Shown here: positions 47,081 to 56,043 of the stretch, piece by piece | Layout of the letters: each line of letters opens with the position of its first letter | Position numbering within the stretch: position 1 is the first letter of the stretch | Assembly: GCA_934157205.1 (NCBI GenBank) | Contig: CAKPHJ010000006.1 | Coordinates: 1 to 58,492 of the forward strand | DNA from: an uncultured Clostridia bacterium | GTDB taxonomy: Bacteria > Bacillota > Clostridia > TANB77 > CAG-508 | Reading direction: 5' to 3' | Length of the DNA: 58,492 nucleotides | Translations under genes and position numbers: made by a program | Notes under the pieces: model-generated | Seen by the model: only the letters and a program-made list of their open reading frames with translations | What the model was told of the DNA's origin: nothing | The model's database searches: none

Positions 47081-48128
47081 TTACATTTCATTTTTTGTTT
47101 TCTTTAAATCTTTTGAATAATAATACATATCAATACATTGTAAATCTCCATCCCATATTTCTTCATCATAATTATCTACAAAGTAATTTTTTATTGTTTT
47201 CTCATATTTATCAAAACCTTGCTTTACATAGAATGGAATATTATTCTCTGATGTTCCAACCAACATCTTATTATACTTCTGTTTATAATTACCACATAGG
47301 GATTTTAATAATTTCTTTGCATAACCATTTCCTCGATATTCTTCTTTGGTAACTAGATTTTTTAATTCTAATGTATTTTTATCAATGTGCAAAATTACTG
47401 CTAAAGAAACTATATTTTCATCTACTTGTAATCCATAAACATCAGAATCGCTTAAATACTTATCAATACTAGCTTTTGATGGATCTGCATCTAATAATAG
47501 GTCAATGTAGTCATTCTTATTCTCTATCTTTTTTACACATATAGCCCTTCTACTTTTGTACTCGCAACCTATTGGTAATTCTGGCTTTGGAGGATTGGGG
47601 TTATTATATCTACTTTCTTCTGAAAATATGCAGCCACAATATTTTTGCATATAAAGTCCTAAGCTTCTTGCCTTAGCTTGTCCTTCTCTAAAGCCAACTC
47701 TAAAATCTCTATATAAAAATTCCAATCCATATTCTTTAGCAATTTTTTCGCCTAAACTATGAATAACATCATGTTTTTGATATGGACTTACAAGCAGAGT
47801 CGTAGAAATTGTATCAAATCCATTTTCTTTAGCATATTTAGCTGTTTGTTCCAATCTTACAGGATAACAATAATCTTGGCATCTCGTTTCTAATCCATTA
47901 ACCACATTTTTACAAAAATCTCTTAATCCATAATTTTCTTCAAATATAGCTTTTATGCCGTATGCTTTTAGTGTATTCTTTTAGTGTATCTCTTCTTGCC
48001 TTATATTCCATATATGGGTGTATATTGGGATTAAACCAATATACTGTTGGTTCTATATTTTCGCTTCGTAATTCATCTATGCAATACACACTACATGGTG
48101 CACAACATGTATGCATTAATAATTTCAT
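47081..48128 (-). CDS. queH: epoxyqueuosine reductase QueH fused to a GNAT domain, one CGG +1 site
   Basis: Protein of 348 residues after skipping C at CGG 47958-47960. Residues 1-200 are QueH (DUF208), with MKLLMHTCCAPCSVYC, RCQDYCYPVRLEQTA and YCGCIFSEESRY. Its Cys pairs bind the metal or iron-sulfur cluster that reduces epoxyqueuosine to queuosine in tRNA. Residues about 215-348 are a GNAT acetyltransferase with VTKEEYRGNGYAKKLLKSL (acetyl-CoA loop) and PFYVKQGF. The fusion suggests a second modification or a regulatory acetylation. ATG start. It lies 25 bases after ruvB. Confidence 0.9.
47958..47960 (-). other. CGG recoding site in queH-GNAT
   Basis: Triplets read AAA AGC ATA CGG CAT AAA AGC and reach TGA. 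Skipping C gives K-S-I-G-I-K-A-I-F-E-E-N-Y-G, the expected QueH join. This is the only CGGC site. Confidence 0.92.
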
Positions 48129-48153
48129 TTTTATTCTCCATTCCTATTATATT

Positions 48154-49189
48154 TTAAAATGATAATTGTCCTAAATTATTTTCATTGTTATTAAATTCAT
48201 ATCCTAAATGCTTATATGCTGATGGTAAAACCTGCCTTCCTCTCAATGTTCTGGTTATAAAACCTATTTGTATTAAATATGGTTCATATACATCTTCTAT
48301 TGTGTCGACTTCTTCTCCTATACTTACAGCTAATGCTTCTATCCCAACTGGTCTACCTCCATATTGTATAATCATTGTTTCTAATATTTTTCTGTCTATA
48401 TCATCTAATCCAAGCTCATCTATTTCTAATTTATTTAAAGCTAGTTTTGCCATTTTCAAATTTATCTTTCCATCTCCTAAAACAATCGCATAATCTCTTA
48501 CTCTTTTTAGCAATCTGTTTGCAATTCTAGGAGTTCCTCTACTTCTTCTTGCTATTTCTTCTGCTGCTTCTTCTTCAATTTCTACTTCTAAAATATTACT
48601 TGATCTTGTTATTATTTTTTTTAAGTCTTCTATTGAATATAATTCTAATCTATGTACAATTCCAAAACGATCACGCAATGGTGTTGTTAATGAACCTGCT
48701 TTTGTTGTAGCTCCTATTAATGTAAATTTTGGTAAATCTAGTCTAATAGATCTACTACTTGGTCCTTTTCCTATAACAATATCTAATGTATAGTCTTCCA
48801 TAGCAGGATACAAAATTTCTTCAACACTTTTACTTAATCTATGTATTTCATCTATAAATAAAACATCATTTTCTGAAAGATTTGTTAATATTGCTGCTAA
48901 ATCACCTGGTTTTTCTATAGCTGGACCTGATGTTATTTTTATTTTAGATCCCATTTCATTTGCTATAATGTTTGATAATGTTGTTTTTCCGAAGCCCTGG
49001 AGGTCCATATAATAATACATGATCTAAAGGTTCTTCTCTTTTTTTAGCTGATTTTATATATATTTTCATATTTTCTTTTACTTTATTTTGTCCTATATAT
49101 TCATCTAAATTATTAGGTCTTAATGAATTTTCTAACCTTTCTTCAATGTTGTTTTCAAGTTCTGGTTTTATAATTCTATCGTCTTCCAT
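48154..49189 (-). CDS. ruvB: Holliday junction branch-migration helicase RuvB, one CGG +1 site in the P-loop
   Basis: Protein of 344 residues after skipping C at CGG 48989-48991. AAA+ motifs: Walker A GPPGLGKTTLSNIIANE, Walker B DVLFIDEIHRLSK, sensor 1 TLIGATTKAG, arginine-finger region RDRFG, and the C-terminal winged helix ending in FITRTLRGRQVLP. It drives branch migration with RuvA in recombination. The recoding site sits in the Walker A loop, so only a shifted product can bind ATP. ATG start near 49189. ruvA is not in the window. Confidence 0.96.
48989..48991 (-). other. CGG recoding site inside the RuvB P-loop
   Basis: Triplets read CCA GGG CTT CGG AAA AAC. Skipping C gives P-G-L-G-K-T-T-L-S, where the restored Gly is invariant in Walker A. 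Confidence 0.96.
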
Positions 49190-49221
49190 TTTATAAACTC
49201 TCCATTCATTCCATGAATTAA

Positions 49222-49701
49222 CTAAATTTTGTCTATGTAATCACTTATTATTTTTAACATTTTTGTATTATCATGTTTATATTCTTTAGGTTCAAAATTT
49301 TCTACTATTTTTAAAGCTTGTTCTAATTTATCAACTTCTTTTATTCCAATTATATATCCTTTTTTATCAAACAATTCTATTATATCTTTTTGATGATTAT
49401 TTACATGTTCACCATATTCATGCAATCTTGCAACAGCAATAACCTTCTTTTTCTTTTCTATTGAAGAAATAATAGAACCAACTCCTCCATGTGTTATAAT
49501 AATTCTTGCTTGATTTTGATATTCTTCTAGTTCTTGTTTAGGAATTAAATCAAATATTTTCATATTTTCGGACTTGTATTTTGTATACCCTGCTTGAACT
49601 ATTACTTCTTCTTTTATAACTTCTTGTTTTATTAATTTTTCTATTTCACAAAGTAATCTATCAAAACTATTATTTTGTGTTCCTAATAATACTAAAATCA
49701 T
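49222..49701 (-). CDS. polysaccharide glycosyltransferase, PssE/Cps14G type
   Basis: Protein of 159 residues: the C-terminal half of a GT28-like enzyme, with the start MILVLLGTQNNSFDRLL, then KQELEEYQNQARIIITHGGVGSIIS, the donor-binding HGG loop. Such proteins pair with PssD/Cps14F to form one sugar transferase for surface polysaccharide. Its ATG overlaps the stop of the partner (both at 49701). Only this pair is present; no other capsule gene is near. Confidence 0.88.
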   Translation of the reverse strand: MILVLLGTQNNSFDRLLCEIEKLIKQEVIKEEVIVQAGYTKYKSENMKIFDLIPKQELEEYQNQARIIITHGGVGSIISSIEKKKKVIAVARLHEYGEHVNNHQKDIIELFDKKGYIIGIKEVDKLEQALKIVENFEPKEYKHDNTKMLKIISDYIDKI

Positions 49702-50174
49702 TAATAAATTGAACCTCCATAAACAGCTTTAGGATAAAGTTTTAGCATTTCTTCCCACTGCACAATAAATAAATCTGCTATTGGATAAACTAATCTTCCT
49801 GTTGCTGTTTTTCTACTTGTATTTGCAAATGTTTCTATATATATTATTTTACTTCCAAATATTTTACCTAAATAACACATTGGTCCTGCTGTATGCGTTC
49901 CTGTTGTTACTATAACCTTTGGTTTGATTTTAAAGTAATAATATATTGTTTTTATACATAAATATATGTATTTAAAAATATATGTAAATAATTTTGACCT
50001 TGTACCATATGGTAAAAAGTTTATTTTTTCACCATATTTTTCTTTAAGTTTTTCATTTGCTTTATCTTTTTCTGTAATTATATAATATTCGTATTTTTTA
50101 AAAAGTGGCTCTAATTGTAATAATTCGTTTAAATGTCCACCTGTACTTGATATAAATAACACTTTTTTCTTCAT
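49701..50174 (-). CDS. polysaccharide glycosyltransferase activator, PssD/Cps14F (Alg14-like)
   Basis: Protein of 157 residues: VLFISSTGGHLNELLQL at the N-terminus, a central hydrophobic segment (LFTYIFKYIYLCIKTIYYYF) that attaches to the membrane, VIVTTGTHTAGPMCYLGK and IYIETFANTSRKTATGRL. This is the Alg14-like membrane half that recruits the PssE half, encoded directly downstream with a one-base overlap. ATG after AAGGAAAAAATAAA. Confidence 0.88.
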   Translation of the reverse strand: MKKKVLFISSTGGHLNELLQLEPLFKKYEYYIITEKDKANEKLKEKYGEKINFLPYGTRSKLFTYIFKYIYLCIKTIYYYFKIKPKVIVTTGTHTAGPMCYLGKIFGSKIIYIETFANTSRKTATGRLVYPIADLFIVQWEEMLKLYPKAVYGGSIY

Positions 50175-50265
50175 TTTATTTTTTCCTTATTTTTAATAAT
50201 TTATATTATGTATTATATCTTTTTTTGTACTAAATGTCCATAGTGAAAAATATATTTAATATGCT

Positions 50266-50310
50266 AAAAAGAGATTTAAGTTAAAGTAGTTTTAACTTAA
50301 ATCTCTTTTT
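50266..50310. terminator. bidirectional terminator
   Basis: Perfect 20-base-pair inverted repeat beginning AAAAAGAGATTTAAG and ending CTTAAATCTCTTTTT, with a five-base loop. It lies just after the xerD stop and has T runs on both sides. It separates xerD from pssD. Confidence 0.85.
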
Positions 50311-50340
50311 CTTTAAATCTCTTTACAGTTCCTTTTAATT

Positions 50341-51222
50341 TTATGCTCTTGGATGTGCTTTTTTATATACATCTTTTATTCCTTCATTTTGAAATTGCAT
50401 ATATACTTGTGTTGATGAAATATCTGAATGTCCTAACATTGTTTGTATTGCATGTAAGTCTGCACCATTTTGTAAAAGATGTGTTGCAAATGAATGTCTT
50501 AAAACATGTGGTGTTATATCTTTTTCTATATGTGCTTGTTCTTTATAATATTTTATAATTTTCCAAAATCCTTGTCTTGTAAGTCTTGTTCCGTTTACAT
50601 TTACAAACAATGCTTGCTCATCTTCTCTTTTTATTAGTATTCCTCTAGCTTGTTCTATGTATTCTTTTAAAGCTTTTAAAGACATTTTTCCTAATGGTAT
50701 TCTTCTTTCTCTTTCATCATGTTTGCATGTTACATATCCTTCTTCTAAATTTACGTCATCTATATTTAGTGAAATAATTTCTGTAACTCTCATTCCTGTT
50801 GCATATGCAAATTCTAACATTGCTTTGTCTCTGATACCTTTTAAATCTATATCTTTTGGTTGTTCTAATAGTAATTCAACCTCTTGAGCTGTTAATACAT
50901 TTGGTACTCTTTTTTCTATTTTTGGTGATTGTATATTTGCTGTTGGATCAACCTTTATTTTTTTTCTTTTTAGTATAAATTGGTAAAAAGAACGAATTGA
51001 TGCAATACATCTAGATATGCTTGACGCCTTTTTTCCGCTCTCTTGTAATTCTTTAATGTAATCTTTTATATCTTGTTCTTTAATTCTACTGTACCATATT
51101 TGGCAATCATCTACATATTTTTTAAATTGTTTTAAATCTCTTTTGTATGATTGTAACGTATTTTCTGATAATTTTTTTTCATTTTCTAAAAAATCAAAAA
51201 AATATTTTAACTGTCTTTCCAT
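50341..51222 (-). CDS. xerD: tyrosine recombinase XerD/XerC type
   Basis: Protein of 293 residues with the SAM-like core-binding domain (1-85) and the catalytic domain with R (EFAYATGMRVTEIISL), K, H-x-x-R (TPHVLRHSFATHLLQNG), H (MLGHSDISSTQVY) and the Tyr nucleophile near the end (QVYMQF). It resolves chromosome dimers at dif. Downstream of spoIIM, as is typical for XerD in Firmicutes. ATG with AGGTAGGGAAGAAA upstream. Confidence 0.93.
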   Translation of the reverse strand: MERQLKYFFDFLENEKKLSENTLQSYKRDLKQFKKYVDDCQIWYSRIKEQDIKDYIKELQESGKKASSISRCIASIRSFYQFILKRKKIKVDPTANIQSPKIEKRVPNVLTAQEVELLLEQPKDIDLKGIRDKAMLEFAYATGMRVTEIISLNIDDVNLEEGYVTCKHDERERRIPLGKMSLKALKEYIEQARGILIKREDEQALFVNVNGTRLTRQGFWKIIKYYKEQAHIEKDITPHVLRHSFATHLLQNGADLHAIQTMLGHSDISSTQVYMQFQNEGIKDVYKKAHPRA

Positions 51223-51315
51223 TTTCTTCCCTACCTCTATTCCTAAATTTATTTACATAAACTATATATGTTATATCAAACAATTTATCAATTGTAAATA
51301 CTTTTTACTGTTTTT

Positions 51316-51948
51316 TTAAAAATATTTTATAATTAATTTTAAAAAATTAGTTGAAATAAATACATCTATTATTTCCGCAAATATTAAAGCTATTACCATT
51401 ATAATTGAAAACAATGTATGTCTTAATATTTCTAATTTTATGTTTTCCTTATTTTTTACTATTGATCTATAAAGTTTTATTCCACTAACAGCTAATGCTA
51501 GTATTGCTGGAATAAAAATAATGTTTTGAAGCACTAATGTAGATAATGTAAATATTATACCTTTTGAAGTGCCTAAACTTGTTACACAAGCAGATATTGT
51601 ATATCCTAAACAAAATCCTCTATAAAGCAAAATACCAAATACAATTGGAATTCCAATAACAGTTGTTCCAAAAAACCATATAGATATTGCAAGTATTAAT
51701 TTTTCAGTTACACATGACTTTAACAGCTGTGTATAATTAATATTTTCCATATCTTTAAATTTACTAACAAAATTATTTAAATATGAATTTATTTCTGCAA
51801 TTTGACCTTCTTTTATATTATTTATAAAAAGAACACCTATAAAAATTCCAATTATAAATATCAAACTTACAATTATGTATTCCTTTTTGTTATTTATCAA
51901 GTACTGTTTTATTGCAAAAAGTATTTTTGTTTCTTTATTTTTCTTCAT
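51316..51948 (-). CDS. spoIIM: stage II sporulation protein M
   Basis: Polytopic protein of 210 residues with about five hydrophobic helices. It contains YIIVSLIFIIGIFIGVLFIN and FGILLYRGFCLGYTISACV near the middle, both typical of SpoIIM. It takes part in engulfment and septal peptidoglycan thinning with SpoIID and SpoIIP. ATG at 51948 chosen because AAGGAG lies eight bases upstream; the codon before it is TTG. It lies 93 bases upstream of xerD. Confidence 0.9.
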   Translation of the reverse strand: MKKNKETKILFAIKQYLINNKKEYIIVSLIFIIGIFIGVLFINNIKEGQIAEINSYLNNFVSKFKDMENINYTQLLKSCVTEKLILAISIWFFGTTVIGIPIVFGILLYRGFCLGYTISACVTSLGTSKGIIFTLSTLVLQNIIFIPAILALAVSGIKLYRSIVKNKENIKLEILRHTLFSIIMVIALIFAEIIDVFISTNFLKLIIKYF

Positions 51949-52019
51949 CAAAAAATCTCCTTATCTTTTATACATAATTTGTATTCAATAAAGAGATTTT
52001 TAGAACATATCAATTAAAA

Positions 52020-53213
52020 TTATGAAACAGAAACTCTACCATAGTTTCCTCCACCACCAGATTCTACATGACAGTTACCGTTTCTAGCATTTTCTATATT
52101 ATTTGCTATTTTTGTACCAACAACTGCTTCTATGTCATCTTTAGATAATTTATGTAAAATATTCATTTCTGTTTCAAATGTATTTAATAATTTTTCAATT
52201 GTTTTACCACCAACACCAGGCACAAAACCTAAAGGAATTTGATAAATATAAGGTGGCCTATTTTTAGGACTTTTTGTTTCATTTTTATCTTTTATTAATT
52301 CTATTCTATCAAAAACACCAAATGTTACATTTTTTCCTCCACACATTGGACATTTTTCAACTGGTTCTTTAGTTTCTATTGATTTTTCACAATCGTCGCA
52401 ATATGTTCTATGATATTTTCCAAGTTTAGGATCTAGTCCATAATTTGCAACTACTTTTCTTCCATCTTCATTTTTTAATGCTTTTATAATTTCTTTAAAA
52501 GATATATCTTCTACTTGCATTTTATTATATTCTCTTGCTATTTTTGGCAATGAATGTGCATCAGAATTTGTTAAAAATGTTTTATTTTCTAATTCTGAAA
52601 TTGTATCAGCCAAATATGTGTCTGAACTTAAACCTAATTCTACTGCAAAAATTTTATTATATTTTTCTTTGAAAATATTTTCTAATCTGTCTGTGCAATT
52701 TCCATAATAACTTTTAAATGGTGTAAATATGTGTGCTGGTATTAAAATTCCATTATATTTTTCAACAATATCTATAAGTTCATATCCAGATATATCAGAC
52801 CTTTGAGTACTTAAAGTTATATTTTTAATATGTTTACTCATTTCATTTGAAAATTCTTTTATATCTTTTAGATGCGGAAAAAAGCAAATATTATGTGCTG
52901 CTCCACATTTTCCATTTCTTCCAATTTCAGAAGTTTCTACTTCACTACCTAAAAGAATACATACCTTTTCTTTATAAATTATTCCTCCATCTTTTAATTC
53001 ATATGCTTCACCTGTTTTTAAAAAATTTTCAATATCTTCTATTACATATGGTGAAGCACAATCAATTATTCCAACAACATTAATTCCTTTCCTATCTGCA
53101 CATTCTTTAGCAATATTTGCAAAATTTAAGCTTCTTGCTGCTGTTATTTTTATTGGTTTTCCACTTTCACTTCTTCCTATGTGTACATGTAAATCTGCAA
53201 AAATTTCGTACAT
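52020..53213 (-). CDS. EndoQ-type PHP domain DNA endonuclease
   Basis: Protein of 397 residues. The PHP metal-binding motifs FADLHVHIG, GIIDCAS and NSDAHSLPKIAREYN come first; HIFTPF lies between them. A zinc ribbon follows (YCDDCEKS ... CPMCGGKN), then helix-hairpin-helix-like sequence (GFVPGVGGKTIEKLL). This is the layout of endonuclease Q, which cuts DNA at deaminated bases, and of YjkB-like relatives. ATG at 53213 with AAGGAG upstream; a longer frame overlaps the upstream gene. It follows the unknown 269-residue gene by one base. Confidence 0.85.
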   Translation of the reverse strand: MYEIFADLHVHIGRSESGKPIKITAARSLNFANIAKECADRKGINVVGIIDCASPYVIEDIENFLKTGEAYELKDGGIIYKEKVCILLGSEVETSEIGRNGKCGAAHNICFFPHLKDIKEFSNEMSKHIKNITLSTQRSDISGYELIDIVEKYNGILIPAHIFTPFKSYYGNCTDRLENIFKEKYNKIFAVELGLSSDTYLADTISELENKTFLTNSDAHSLPKIAREYNKMQVEDISFKEIIKALKNEDGRKVVANYGLDPKLGKYHRTYCDDCEKSIETKEPVEKCPMCGGKNVTFGVFDRIELIKDKNETKSPKNRPPYIYQIPLGFVPGVGGKTIEKLLNTFETEMNILHKLSKDDIEAVVGTKIANNIENARNGNCHVESGGGGNYGRVSVS

Positions 53214-53214
53214 T

Positions 53215-54024
53215 TTAACTCTCCTTGCTTTCATTCATAAGTTTTGTTTCTTCTTCTTCAACATGTTGTAAAACTTTTTTAACTGTTTCTTCACTAAATA
53301 ATGGTCTGTTGCTATCTTTTATTTTACCAAACATTTCTTCTTTTAATTTATTGTTTTCAATTTCTATTTTTTCATCAACTTTAGGTTCAAATTCATATGT
53401 TACCTTTTTCATAAATGCTTTAACATCTTCAGTATCATTATAAATTTTAACAAGTCTTCTTAATGCTGTCATACTAACCATACCATTAATTTCTATTTTT
53501 TCTAGGAAATTAATAAAATCTATAAAAGTTTCTAAATATCTATTATATTCACCTTTTAAATTTCTATGTTCAAGTAAAACAAGTGCTTCATCTGGCTTAA
53601 AAGCTTCTCTTTCTGGTCTGTCTAATATCATTCCACCAAATTGATCAACAAGCTCTAAAATATCACTTTCTCTTTCTCTTGGATTACTTTTACTGTATCT
53701 GTTTACTTCTTCACATATTTTACAAAATTTCTTTCCAAATCCCATTGTTTGTAAAAATTCTGCTCCTTCTTTTGCATAAGTATGAACTTTTTCTATTTCT
53801 TGTGCGTCTTCTACCTTTTTACAATTACATAATAAACATGCTGTTAAAACAAGATTTTTATCTACTTCTATTCTTGAATAATTAAGAAATAATCTTGCTA
53901 TTTCAGTTTTTAAAACTATAGATTTATCGAAAAAAACTTTACGTCTTTTTGATAAATAATATGTAATTTCCATTTTAGAAGACAAATCTTCTTCATTTAA
54001 TATATATTCTGCAAACGTGTCCAT
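53215..54024 (-). CDS. conserved hypothetical protein next to EndoQ
   Basis: Protein of 269 residues that I do not recognise. It is mostly helical and charged, with one Cys-rich part (LTACLLCNCKKVEDA and KFCKICEEVNRY) and a HTYAKEGAEFL stretch that recalls HD-domain folds but lacks a clear HD. The C-terminus is acidic. Tight spacing to the EndoQ gene (one base apart) suggests they work together, perhaps in DNA repair. ATG with GGGAGG upstream. Confidence 0.7.
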   Translation of the reverse strand: MDTFAEYILNEEDLSSKMEITYYLSKRRKVFFDKSIVLKTEIARLFLNYSRIEVDKNLVLTACLLCNCKKVEDAQEIEKVHTYAKEGAEFLQTMGFGKKFCKICEEVNRYSKSNPRERESDILELVDQFGGMILDRPEREAFKPDEALVLLEHRNLKGEYNRYLETFIDFINFLEKIEINGMVSMTALRRLVKIYNDTEDVKAFMKKVTYEFEPKVDEKIEIENNKLKEEMFGKIKDSNRPLFSEETVKKVLQHVEEEETKLMNESKES

Positions 54025-54130
54025 TTGTTTCCTCCCTTGTATATAAATATATACCTTTTTATTATAATTTAATTTTGTATTTTTTTCAATAATTTTGTCA
54101 TATGTAATATATTTGTAATATTATTAGTAG

Positions 54131-54565
54131 TTACACATTTTTACTTGCATTTCTTGCAAGTTCATCACATCTATTATTATATTTACTGTCACTGTGCCCT
54201 TTTACCTTTAAAAAATGCACCTTGTGAGTTTTAGTTAAAGAATATAATTCTATCCATAATTCTTTATTTTTTACAGGTTCCTTTCCAGATGTTTTCCAGT
54301 TATTTTTCAACCAATTGTATATCCAACCTTTTTCAAAAGCATTTACAACATATGCACTATCACTATATAAATTCACTTCACATGGATATTTTAGCATTTT
54401 CAAGGCTTCTATTACAGCTGTTAATTCCATTATATTGTTAGTAGTATTTTTATTTCCTCCATAAATTTCTTTTTCATTTTCTTTATATATTAAAACTGCT
54501 CCCCATCCACCTGGACCTGGATTTCCTGAACATGCACCATCTGTGTATATAGTTATTTGTTCCAT
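54131..54565 (-). CDS. rnhA: ribonuclease HI
   Basis: Protein of 144 residues with all four catalytic acids: YTDGACSGNPGPGGWGAVL (Asp), NIMELTAVIEALKML (Glu), LYSDSAYVVNAF (Asp) and the last Asp in NRCDELARNA. The HLKVKGHSDSK loop carries the catalytic His. It removes RNA from RNA-DNA hybrids. ATG with AAAGGAATTTATTT upstream. It is divergent from tmcAL. Confidence 0.95.
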   Translation of the reverse strand: MEQITIYTDGACSGNPGPGGWGAVLIYKENEKEIYGGNKNTTNNIMELTAVIEALKMLKYPCEVNLYSDSAYVVNAFEKGWIYNWLKNNWKTSGKEPVKNKELWIELYSLTKTHKVHFLKVKGHSDSKYNNRCDELARNASKNV

Positions 54566-54653
54566 AAATAAATTCCTTTCTATTTTGCATTTTATTCGTT
54601 TTTGTGATAATATTATATCACAAAATTAAAAAGATACAAGAAAGGAATTTTTC

Positions 54654-55893
54654 ATGGATAAAGTTTTAGGAATAATAGCTGAATATAACCCTTTTCACAA
54701 TGGCCATTTATACCATATTACAGAATCAAAAAAAAGAACAAATTGTAAATATGCAATTTCTGTTATGAGCGGAAATTTTACGCAACGTGGTAATATTTCT
54801 ATAGTAAATAAATGGTCAAAAGCAGAAATGGCATTAAAAAATGGTATAGATTTAGTTATAGAATTGCCTGTATTGTATGCTACTTCAAGTGCAGAAAATT
54901 TTGCAGAAGGTAGCATAAAATTATTAAATACCCTAAATATTGTAGATTATATTTCATTTGGTTGTGAAAGTTCATCAATTAATGAATTAATAAACATTGC
55001 TAATATCTTAGCTACTGAACCATTTAATTATAAAAAAAATTTATCATCAAATTTATCAAATGGTATTTCATATCCCAAAGCACGTGAATTAGCTTTAAAA
55101 GAATACTTAAATAATTCATCAATAGACTTAAATATAATTTCATTACCAAATAATATTCTTGCTATTGAATACTTAAAAGCTTTAATAAAATCTCAAAGTA
55201 GCATATTACCAATAGGCATACCAAGATACATGTCAAAACACAATGAAACAGATTTTAACAATATATCAAACATAGCAAGTAGTACATCTATAAGAAATAA
55301 TATAATGAAAAATTCTATAGAAAATATTAAAAAATTCATTCCTAAAAATTCATATGAAATACTATCTCAAAATTTTAATAGCAATACATACATATATGAT
55401 TTAAATGCTTTTGAACAACAAATATTATATAATTTGCGTAAAATGAATACTTCTGACATAGCTAATATACCAGATGTTTCTGAAGGTTTAGAATTTTTAA
55501 TTAAAAAAAGTGCAAATAAGTGCACAAATCTTAATGAACTTATAACTTGTATTAAATCAAAAAGATATACTCGGAACAAGAATTCAAAGAATTTTACTAT
55601 ACAGTCTGCTTGGAATAACAAAAAAAGACATGAATATATCTAAAAATACAATACCATACATTAGAGTTCTAGGTTTTAATGAAAACGGAAAATACTTGCT
55701 TTCTCAAATAAAAAATAAAAATCCTAATATTAAAATTATAACATCTGTAAAAAAATTTATAAACTCTAATACAGATATTAATTTAAATTTAATATTAGAA
55801 AAAGACATATTTGCAACAGATATCTACACATTAGGTTATAAAAAAATGGGTTCTGCAAAATTAGATTTTACACATAATATAATAAATATATAA
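54654..55893 (+). CDS. tmcAL: tRNA(Met) cytidine acetate ligase, one CGG +1 recoding site
   Basis: Protein of 412 residues after skipping C at CGG 55572-55574. N-terminal HIGH-type nucleotidyltransferase with GIIAEYNPFHNGHLYHI, VMSGNFTQRG and a later ISSTS-like SSTSIRNNIM. The restored C-terminal part reads KSKRYTGTRIQRILLYSLLG then PYIRVLGFNENGKYLLSQ, the usual TmcAL end. It makes N4-acetylcytidine at tRNA wobble positions using acetate and ATP. ATG with AAAGGAATTTTTC upstream. A terminator follows. Confidence 0.92.
55572..55574 (+). other. CGG recoding site in tmcAL
   Basis: Triplets read AGA TAT ACT CGG AAC AAG AAT and soon end in an unrelated tail. Skipping C gives R-Y-T-G-T-R-I-Q-R-I-L-L, the family's conserved RYT-x-xRI-x-R motif. 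Confidence 0.92.
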
Positions 55894-55924
55894 CAAAATC
55901 AGATATTGATAACATTCTTATATG

Positions 55925-55947
55925 CTAGGAAAGTTTTACTTTCCTAG
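55925..55947 (+). terminator. terminator after tmcAL
   Basis: Ten-base-pair stem CTAGGAAAGT / ACTTTCCTAG with a three-base loop, 32 bases after the stop. Followed by an AT-rich run without a strong U tract. Confidence 0.65.
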
Positions 55948-56043
55948 TATATAAAATTCTTGTAAAATTTAATAATACAATAAATTTTATTTAGATATAA
56001 TATAATAAATTAGGCAAAATAAAAACAAATTTTAATTAGATTT

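Noticed and set aside
7181..55574. Random sequencing or assembly errors as cause of the frame breaks
   Set aside because: All 17 breaks are the same change (C before GG), always exactly in front of a Gly codon and in codon phase, in many contexts and not in homopolymers. Errors would fall in all phases and types. Raw reads were not available, so this stays a check to run.
7181..55574. Reassignment of CGG to another amino acid such as Trp or Gln, as known elsewhere
   Set aside because: Any triplet meaning of CGG leaves the reading frame broken at these sites; only a one-base shift restores the proteins.
7181..55574. Classic P-site slippage at a fixed heptamer
   Set aside because: The codons before CGG differ widely and mostly cannot re-pair one base forward, and no stimulatory Shine-Dalgarno or stop codon is shared at the sites.
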